NCBI RefSeq assembly: GCF_012927085.1
Contig: NZ_JABBFX010000002.1
Location: 372,001-436,000 of the forward strand
Reading direction: 5' to 3'
Length of the DNA stretch: 64,000 bases
DNA from: Ramlibacter agri
GTDB lineage: Bacteria; Pseudomonadota; Gammaproteobacteria; Burkholderiales; Burkholderiaceae_C
Positions within the stretch are counted from its first letter, which is position 1; every line of letters starts with the position of its first letter. Of the stretch, positions 58,552-64,000 are shown in pieces. The translations under genes were made by a program, and so were the position numbers. The notes below the pieces were generated by a model. It did not search any database, had not been told where the DNA came from, and saw only the letters and a program-made list of their open reading frames with translations.

Positions 58552-61500
58552 GTGAACACCGCGAGAGGGAATCCGGCCTTGAGCCCGTCTCAAGCCTTGA
58601 CCTATCTGTCCGGCGGCGGCGAGATGGCCGAGCGCATGCGCGCGCTGGATTGGTCCCGCACGGCCATCGGGCCGCTGCACACCTGGCCCCAGTGCCTGCT
58701 GAGCGCCGTGGGCATGCTGCTGCCTTCGAAGGCGCAGATCATCCTGTTCTGGGGGCCGGAGTTCACGGTCCTCTACAACGCCCCTTACCGGCCGGTCTTC
58801 GGCGCGCGGCACCCATGGCCGCTGGGCCGCCCCGGGCGCGAGGCCTGGCCCGAGATCTGGGACGACATGCTGCACGGCCTGCTGGACGGCGTCATCCGCA
58901 CCGGCGAGGCCTTCGGCGCCAACGACCTGCTCTTTCCCATCGAGCGCAACGGCTATCCGGAAGAGACCTACTTCGACGTCTCCTACGACCCGATACGCGA
59001 CGAGAGCGGTAGCGTGGCCGGCGTGTACTGCATCGTCACCGAGACCACGGCGCGCGTGGTCGGCGAGCGGCGCCTGGCGCTGCTGAAGGAGCTGGGCGCC
59101 ACCAATGCCGGCGCGCTGACCGCGCGCCACGCCTGCGTGCGCGCGGTCCAAGCCTTCGAGCAGCAGCCGCAGGACATCCCCTTCGCGCTGGTCTACGCCG
59201 GCGACGAGCTGCTCGGCAGCACGAAGGAAGCGAGGCAGCAGCTGGACGCCGCACCAGCCGTGCAAGTCCAGGAGCGCCCGCTGCTGCGCGCCAACGGCAC
59301 GCCCATGGGCCGGCTGGTGTTCGGGCTCAACCCGAAGCGCCCCTACGACGCGCAGTACGCGGCCTTCATCGACCTCGTGGCCGGCCAGGTGTCGACCGCG
59401 ATCGCCAATGCGCAGGCCTATGACGACGAGCGCCGCCGGGCCGAGGCGCTGGCCGAACTCGATCGCGCCAAGACGGTGTTCTTCAGCAACGTCAGCCACG
59501 AGTTGCGCACCCCGCTCACGCTGATCCTCGGGCCGGTCGAAGACCTGCTGCGGCGCGAGGACGGCGGAAACGCCGGCGCGCGCGAGCCGCTGGAACTCGT
59601 CTACCGCAACGCGCTGCGGCTGCTGCGCCTGGTCAACACGCTGCTGGACTTCTCGCGCATCGAGGCCGGGCGCATCCAGGCCGCCTACCAGCCGACGGAC
59701 CTGGCCGCCTTCACCATCGACCTCGCCAGCATGTTCCGCTCGGCCTTCGAGAAGGCCGGCCTGCGGCTGGTGGTGGACTGCGCGCCGCTGGACGAACTGG
59801 TCTTCGTCGATCGCTCCATGTGGGAGAAGATCGTCCTCAACCTGCTGTCGAACGCGTTCAAGTACACGCTGGATGGCGAAGTGGACGTGGTGCTGCGGCG
59901 CGCCGGCGATGCCGTGGAACTGAGCGTGCGCGACACCGGCACCGGCATCCCCGCGGAAGCGCTGCCGCGCGTCTTCGACCGCTTCCACCGCGTCGAGGGC
60001 GCGCGCGGCCGCTCCAGCGAAGGCAGCGGCATCGGCCTGGCGCTGGTGGCCGAACTCGTGAAGCTGCATGGCGGCAGCGTTCAGGCGCGCAGCGTGCCCG
60101 GCGAAGGCTCCGACTTCTTCGTCCGCCTTCCCTTTGGCCACGCCCACCTGCCGGCGCAGCACCTGGGCAAGGACGAACCGGCCAGCGGCTCGTCGATCGC
60201 GGCGGATCCTTACGTGGAAGAGGCGCTGCGCTGGCTGCCCGAAGGCGCGGGGCCGGACACCTTGCTTCCAGCCGCGGGCCTGCACGCAGCGCCCGACGAC
60301 GCCGAAGGCGAGCGGCCGCGCGTCCTCGTCGCCGACGACAACGCCGATATGCGCCAGTACCTGCAGCGCCTGCTGGCCTCGCACTACACAGTGCAGACCG
60401 TGCCGGACGGCGCCGCGGCCCTGCAGGCCGCGCTGGCCGAGCCGCCGGCGCTCGTGCTCACCGACATCATGATGCCGCGGCTGGACGGCTACGGCCTGCT
60501 CGCCGCCCTGCGCGGGCACGAGGCCACGCGCAGGCTGCCGGTGCTGATGCTGTCTGCCCGCGCCGGCGACGGCTACCGGGTCGAGGCGCTGAAGGCCGGC
60601 GCCGACGACTACATCGTCAAGCCCTTCGCCGCGGGCGAGCTGCTGGCCCGCGTGGCCACCCACCTGCAGATGGCGCGGGAGCGCGCCGAAGCGATCCGCA
60701 CGCTCAGCGAGAGCGAGGAGCGCTATCGCGCCCTGGTCGCCGCGACCGCCGACGCCGTGTACCGCATGAACGCCGACTGGAGCGAGATGCGCTACCTGCA
60801 GGGGCGCGAATTCATTCCCGACACGCAGCAGGCGGACCGCAGCTGGCTGGAGAAATACATCCTGCCCGAGGACCAGCCGCAGGTGCTGGCGGCCGTCCGC
60901 GCCGCCATTGCGCGCAAGAATCCCTTCCAGCTCGAACACCGGGTGCTGCGCGTGGACGGCAGCACCGGCTGGACCGCCTCGCGCGCGGTGCCGGTGCTGG
61001 GCCCCGACGGGGAAATCGCCGAATGGTTCGGCGCGGCCAGCGACGTCAGCGCGCGGCGGCAGGCGGAGGAGGCGCTGAAGGACGCCGACCGCCGCAAGGA
61101 CGAATTCCTGGCCGTGCTCTCGCACGAGCTGCGCAACCCGCTGGCGCCGCTGCGCAACGGCATCCAGCTGCTCGGCATGCTCAGCGAGCCGCAGGCGCTG
61201 CAGCGCACGCGGGTGATGATGGAGCGGCAGATCTCGCAGATCGTGCGCCTCGTCGACGACCTGCTGGACATGACGCGCATCAACCAGGGCAAGGTGCGGT
61301 TGCGCAGCGAACGCCTGGACCTCTGCGCGGTCGTGCTCGCGGCCGCGGACTCCGCACGCCCGGCGATGGAGCAGCAGAAGCACCGCCTCGCGGTGGAATT
61401 GCCGCAACAGCCGATCCGCGTGCATGCCGACGCGGTGCGCCTGGGCCAGGTGCTGGGCAACCTCCTGAACAACGCGGCGAAGTTCACGCCCGAGGGCGGC

Positions 61501-62235
61501 GAGATCCACATCACCGCCGACGTCGACGCCGGCCAGGCCAGGGTGCGGGTGCGCGACACCGGCATCGGCATTCCCGCGCACAAGCTCCATGCGATCTTCG
61601 ACATGTTCACGCAGGTCGATCCCTCGACGGAACGTTCGCGCTCGGGCCTCGGGATTGGCCTGACGCTGGCGCGCCGGCTGGTGGAACTGCATGGCGGCAC
61701 GCTGGCCGTGCGGAGCGAGGGGCCCGGGCGCGGCAGCGAGTTCACCGTGCGGCTGCCGGTGGAAGCGGCCGGCCCCGCGCGCGCGGCGAACGCGGACGGC
61801 GCCCCGGCCGGCCGCAGCAAACGCAAATTGCGGAGGATCCTGGTGGTCGATGACAACGTCGACGCAGCCAACACCATCGCCGTCCTGCTTGGCTCCCAGG
61901 GCCACGACGCCCACACCTGCAACGACGCGGGCCAGGCCCTGGCGAAGGCGGAGCGCCTGCGTCCCGACGTGATCCTGATGGACATCGGCATGCCTGGCTT
62001 GAGCGGCTGGGAACTGTGCCGGCTCATCCGCGAACAGCCCTGGGGGCACGCAATCGCGATCCACGCCCTTACCGGCTATGGCCAGCCGGACGACCGGCAG
62101 CGCTCGCTCGCGGCCGGCTTCGATGGCCACATGACCAAGCCCGTCGACTTCGGCGAGCTGGAACGCGTGCTGGCCGACCGCCCGGAGGAAATGCCATGCC
62201 CATTGTCTTCCCCTATGCCGGCGCGCTCGCGCTGA
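58552..62235 (+). CDS. Large hybrid sensor kinase with two kinase cores and two receiver domains
   Basis: 1227-aa cytoplasmic protein with GTG start at 58552 and no membrane helix. Order: PAS-like domain (about 20-170), GAF-like (180-290), HisKA with H316 (FSNVSHELRTPL), HATPase, REC with D638 (LVLTDIMMPRLDGYG), PAS (about 725-840), second HisKA with H860 (LAVLSHELRNPL), second HATPase, C-terminal REC with D1144 (VILMDIGMPGLSG). It has no output domain and no response regulator gene beside it, so phosphate must be passed to a distant partner, or the RECs act as sinks. Its end overlaps the MAPEG gene by 40 bases. Confidence 0.92.
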   Translation: MNTARGNPALSPSQALTYLSGGGEMAERMRALDWSRTAIGPLHTWPQCLLSAVGMLLPSKAQIILFWGPEFTVLYNAPYRPVFGARHPWPLGRPGREAWPEIWDDMLHGLLDGVIRTGEAFGANDLLFPIERNGYPEETYFDVSYDPIRDESGSVAGVYCIVTETTARVVGERRLALLKELGATNAGALTARHACVRAVQAFEQQPQDIPFALVYAGDELLGSTKEARQQLDAAPAVQVQERPLLRANGTPMGRLVFGLNPKRPYDAQYAAFIDLVAGQVSTAIANAQAYDDERRRAEALAELDRAKTVFFSNVSHELRTPLTLILGPVEDLLRREDGGNAGAREPLELVYRNALRLLRLVNTLLDFSRIEAGRIQAAYQPTDLAAFTIDLASMFRSAFEKAGLRLVVDCAPLDELVFVDRSMWEKIVLNLLSNAFKYTLDGEVDVVLRRAGDAVELSVRDTGTGIPAEALPRVFDRFHRVEGARGRSSEGSGIGLALVAELVKLHGGSVQARSVPGEGSDFFVRLPFGHAHLPAQHLGKDEPASGSSIAADPYVEEALRWLPEGAGPDTLLPAAGLHAAPDDAEGERPRVLVADDNADMRQYLQRLLASHYTVQTVPDGAAALQAALAEPPALVLTDIMMPRLDGYGLLAALRGHEATRRLPVLMLSARAGDGYRVEALKAGADDYIVKPFAAGELLARVATHLQMARERAEAIRTLSESEERYRALVAATADAVYRMNADWSEMRYLQGREFIPDTQQADRSWLEKYILPEDQPQVLAAVRAAIARKNPFQLEHRVLRVDGSTGWTASRAVPVLGPDGEIAEWFGAASDVSARRQAEEALKDADRRKDEFLAVLSHELRNPLAPLRNGIQLLGMLSEPQALQRTRVMMERQISQIVRLVDDLLDMTRINQGKVRLRSERLDLCAVVLAAADSARPAMEQQKHRLAVELPQQPIRVHADAVRLGQVLGNLLNNAAKFTPEGGEIHITADVDAGQARVRVRDTGIGIPAHKLHAIFDMFTQVDPSTERSRSGLGIGLTLARRLVELHGGTLAVRSEGPGRGSEFTVRLPVEAAGPARAANADGAPAGRSKRKLRRILVVDDNVDAANTIAVLLGSQGHDAHTCNDAGQALAKAERLRPDVILMDIGMPGLSGWELCRLIREQPWGHAIAIHALTGYGQPDDRQRSLAAGFDGHMTKPVDFGELERVLADRPEEMPCPLSSPMPARSR

Positions 62236-62585
62236 TCTTCGTCGCCCTGAGCGTCCGCACCCTGCTCCTGCGCAGGCGCCTGGGTGTCGCCGTCGGTGAC
62301 CGCGGCCACGAAGTGCTGCTGCGGGCCATGCGGGTCCACGCCAATTTCGCGGAGTACGTGCCGTTGGCTTTGCTGCTGCTCTACTTCTCGGAGGCGGCCG
62401 GCGCGCGGCCGCTCTTCGTCCATGGGAGCGGCGCGGCCCTGGTGATCGGGCGGCTCTGCCACGCATGGGGCGTGAGCCACGTGGCCGAGAACTATCGTTT
62501 CCGCGTCGTCGGCGTCACGCTGACCCTGGCGGTGATCATTTCGGCAGCGCTGCGCCTCCTGGCGCACGCGTCCTTCCTGGCCTGA
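62196..62585 (+). CDS. MAPEG-family membrane protein
   Basis: 129-aa protein with four hydrophobic helices and the MAPEG features RGHEVLLRAMRVHANFAEYV (residues about 37-56) and HAWGVSHVAENYRFRVVG. Bacterial MAPEG proteins can have glutathione transferase or peroxidase activity, but most are unassigned. The start overlaps the end of the kinase gene in another frame (GGAGG before it). Convergent with the RidA gene. Confidence 0.85.
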   Translation: MPIVFPYAGALALIFVALSVRTLLLRRRLGVAVGDRGHEVLLRAMRVHANFAEYVPLALLLLYFSEAAGARPLFVHGSGAALVIGRLCHAWGVSHVAENYRFRVVGVTLTLAVIISAALRLLAHASFLA

Positions 62586-62592
62586 GGCGGCG

Positions 62593-62982
62593 TCAGCGCG
62601 GCTTGTAAGCCGTCACGTCGATCTCGACCTTCGCGTCGATCATCAGCCGCGACTCCACGGTGGAGCGCGCCGGGCGGTGGTCGCCGAAGCATTCCAGGTA
62701 GACGCGGTTGAAGCTGCCGAAGTCGCGGGCGTCGTCCAGCCACACGCTCACCTTGCAGACGTCGGCCAAGGTGCAGCCGGCCAGCGCCAGCGCTTCGCTC
62801 AGGCGCTCGAACACGCGGCGCGTCTGCGCCTCGATGCCGCCGGCAATGACCTGGCCCTGGTCGTCGGTGGGCACCTGCCCGGAGACGAACACGAAATCGC
62901 CGGCACGCGTGGCGGGCGACAGCGGGCGGGCCAGGCGGTCCGAGGCAATGGGGGACTGGCCCAGCATTTCGACTTTCGACAT
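62593..62982 (-). CDS. RidA-family protein (reactive imine deaminase)
   Basis: 129-aa RidA/YjgF protein that hydrolyses 2-imino acids such as those formed by amino acid oxidases. The arginine that binds the carboxylate is kept (R106 in PARSTVESR), followed by VEIDVTAYK. Start at 62982 has AAGGAG upstream and gives family length; the frame is open to 63048. Divergent from a peptide-binding-protein gene, with matching 13-bp sites on both sides of the shared promoter region. It could protect the cell from imines made by the DAO-family oxidase at 45923. Confidence 0.88.
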   Translation of the reverse strand: MSKVEMLGQSPIASDRLARPLSPATRAGDFVFVSGQVPTDDQGQVIAGGIEAQTRRVFERLSEALALAGCTLADVCKVSVWLDDARDFGSFNRVYLECFGDHRPARSTVESRLMIDAKVEIDVTAYKPR

Positions 62983-62993
62983 GGAGACTCCTT

Positions 62994-63006
62994 GTAAGGT
63001 CATTAC
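62994..63006. promoter_or_regulatory. Operator candidate A between ridA and binding-protein gene
   Basis: GTAAGGTCATTAC has inverted ends GTAA / TTAC and differs from site B (63071-63083) at only two of 13 positions. It lies 11 bases before the RidA start, within its leader or ribosome-binding region. The shared form is GTAAkGTyATTAC. Confidence 0.5.
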
Positions 63007-63032
63007 ATCATCAGGCCCCGTAGAAACCCTGT

Positions 63033-63061
63033 TTGACTTCGTCCGCACAGGGAAATACGAT
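63033..63061 (+). promoter_or_regulatory. Sigma70 promoter of the 63097 binding-protein gene
   Basis: TTGACT (63033-63038), a 17-base spacer and TACGAT (63056-63061). Transcription should start near 63068, just before operator candidate B. Confidence 0.65.
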
Positions 63062-63070
63062 GCGCCGCAT

Positions 63071-63083
63071 GTAATGTTATTAC
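63071..63083. promoter_or_regulatory. Operator candidate B
   Basis: GTAATGTTATTAC is a palindrome with perfect 5-bp arms around GTT. It sits directly downstream of the predicted transcription start, where a repressor would block initiation or elongation. The sequence type suits a GntR/FadR-like regulator, which is not encoded in this window. Confidence 0.55.
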
Positions 63084-63096
63084 TTCAGGAGATGCC

Positions 63097-64000
63097 ATGC
63101 AATCCGTGACACCGCCATTCGCCCGCCGGCGCACCATCCTCGCCGCGCTGGCCGCCAGCGCCAGCCTGCCCTGGGCATCCGCCCTCCAGGCCGCTCCCAC
63201 GCGCGGTGGCGCGGCCAACCTGGCGATGATCGCGGAGCCGCAAGGCCTGGACCCGATGATCACCACCGCCGACCTGGTGGGCACGATCATGCAGCACGTG
63301 TACGAGCCGCTGTACACCTTCGACGCCAACTGGAACGTCGCGCCGATGCTGGCCGAAAGCCTGCCCACGGTGTCCAAGGACGGCCTCACCTACACGATCC
63401 CGCTGCGCAAGGGCGTCAAGTTCCACAACGGCCGCGAGATGACGGCCGACGACGTGGTCGCTTCGCTGCAGCGCTGGATGGAACTGTCGCCGCGCGGCAA
63501 GTCGGTGGGCGCGCAGCTGGCCTCGCTGACGGCCAAGGACCCGCACACGGTCGAATTCAAGATGAAGGCCATCTACGCGCCGCTGCTTGCGCAGCTGGCG
63601 CTGCCCAGCGGCATGGCCGCCATCATGGCCAGGGAAAGCATCGCGCCGCAGCTGAAGGACTTCACCGGCACCGGCCCCTACAGGTTCAAGGAACGCCGCC
63701 CCGACCAGTACACGGTGCTGGTGCGCTTCGACGGCTACAACCCGCGCAAGGAGCCGGCCAGCGGCTATGCCGGCAAGCGCGAAGCGGTGCTCGACGAGCT
63801 TCGCTTCGTGCCGGTGCCCAACGCCAACACGCGGGTCGAAGGCGCGCTCTCCGGCCAGTTCCACTACGCCGACCTGCTGCCGGTGGAAGCGATGACGCGC
63901 GTCGAGAAGGCCCAGCCGGCCGTGGTGCCCATCGTCACCAGGAACTTCGGCTTCCCCTACATCGTCTTCAACACCAAGGAAGGCCTGCTGGCCTCGGCGC
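63097..64000 (+). CDS. Peptide ABC transporter binding protein (SBP family 5), 3' end outside window
   Basis: Open frame of 301 codons running off the window end. AGGAGA lies 4 bases before the ATG. The N-terminus RRRTILAALAASASLPWASA is a signal peptide, possibly Tat-type (RRR with hydrophobic core). Family 5 features: GGAANLAMIAEPQGLDPMIT, YTIPLRKGVKFHNGREMTAD, FTGTGPYRFKERRPDQYTV. It is only distantly similar to the two tandem binding proteins at 48548 and 51619. It probably opens another peptide importer operon continuing to the right. Confidence 0.9.
   Translation, partial: MQSVTPPFARRRTILAALAASASLPWASALQAAPTRGGAANLAMIAEPQGLDPMITTADLVGTIMQHVYEPLYTFDANWNVAPMLAESLPTVSKDGLTYTIPLRKGVKFHNGREMTADDVVASLQRWMELSPRGKSVGAQLASLTAKDPHTVEFKMKAIYAPLLAQLALPSGMAAIMARESIAPQLKDFTGTGPYRFKERRPDQYTVLVRFDGYNPRKEPASGYAGKREAVLDELRFVPVPNANTRVEGALSGQFHYADLLPVEAMTRVEKAQPAVVPIVTRNFGFPYIVFNTKEGLLASA

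Noticed and set aside
58471..62466. A 1331-codon open frame on the minus strand opposite the hybrid kinase gene
   Set aside because: GC-rich codon bias leaves long antisense frames free of stops. Its translation is a low-complexity Arg/Ala/Gly/His-rich chain without recognisable domains, while the plus-strand protein has complete kinase and receiver motifs.

Overview
The window is a GC-rich, gene-dense bacterial chromosome segment with no integrase, transposase, CRISPR array, tRNA or rRNA that I can see. A primary sigma factor of proteobacterial type, two tripartite-tricarboxylate (Bug) solute-binding proteins, many LysR regulators and several catabolic ABC operons point to a betaproteobacterium of the Burkholderiales, probably Comamonadaceae (Ramlibacter/Variovorax-like). 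This is inference from gene content; no marker was compared.

Layout. 1-1680: 3' part of rpoD, a REP-like repeat and a terminator. 1713-10716: sugar operon (AGE-family isomerase, PfkB kinase, LacI regulator, FAD oxidoreductase, MalFGK-type ABC importer) behind a sigma70-like promoter with two LacI-like sites. 10724-24297: a divergent pair of operons around one LysR gene. Leftward it carries LysR, enoyl-CoA hydratase, LigA, LigB and a zinc ribbon protein; rightward a CaiB CoA-transferase, two beta-lactamase-fold hydrolases, a Dpp-type peptide importer and a DMT exporter. 24301-26496: thiosulfate-uptake module (YeeE, 57-aa membrane peptide, exported rhodanese). 26555-33512: LysR, kynureninase-like enzyme, HyuA, HyuB and a Bug protein. 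33553-38460: aldo/keto reductase, MarC protein and a TRAP transporter with fused DctQM. 38463-42112: exported HExxH protein divergent from a NarL-type response regulator and its histidine kinase. 42118-45140: LysR, TauD-like dioxygenase, Bug protein. 45137-58461: XRE-cupin regulator divergent from a ten-gene operon (amino acid oxidase, two M81 peptidases alternating with two peptide-binding proteins, DppBCDF, D-aminoacylase). 58552-62585: double hybrid kinase and a MAPEG protein. 62593-64000: RidA divergent from a third peptide-binding protein cut by the window end.

Functional reading. The region is a scavenging island in which nearly every unit pairs an importer with enzymes for its cargo. 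The most unusual unit is 45137-58461: a tandem-duplicated M81 peptidase plus binding-protein module, followed by a peptide permease and an N-acyl-D-amino-acid deacylase, preceded by a DAO-family oxidase, under a regulator with two near-identical palindromes in the divergent promoter region. I propose a pathway for D-amino-acid-containing or N-acylated peptides. The nearby RidA could clear imines made by the oxidase. The second unusual unit is 10724-24297, which combines extradiol ring cleavage with CoA chemistry, amide/ester hydrolases and peptide import. Substrates of both units are unknown.
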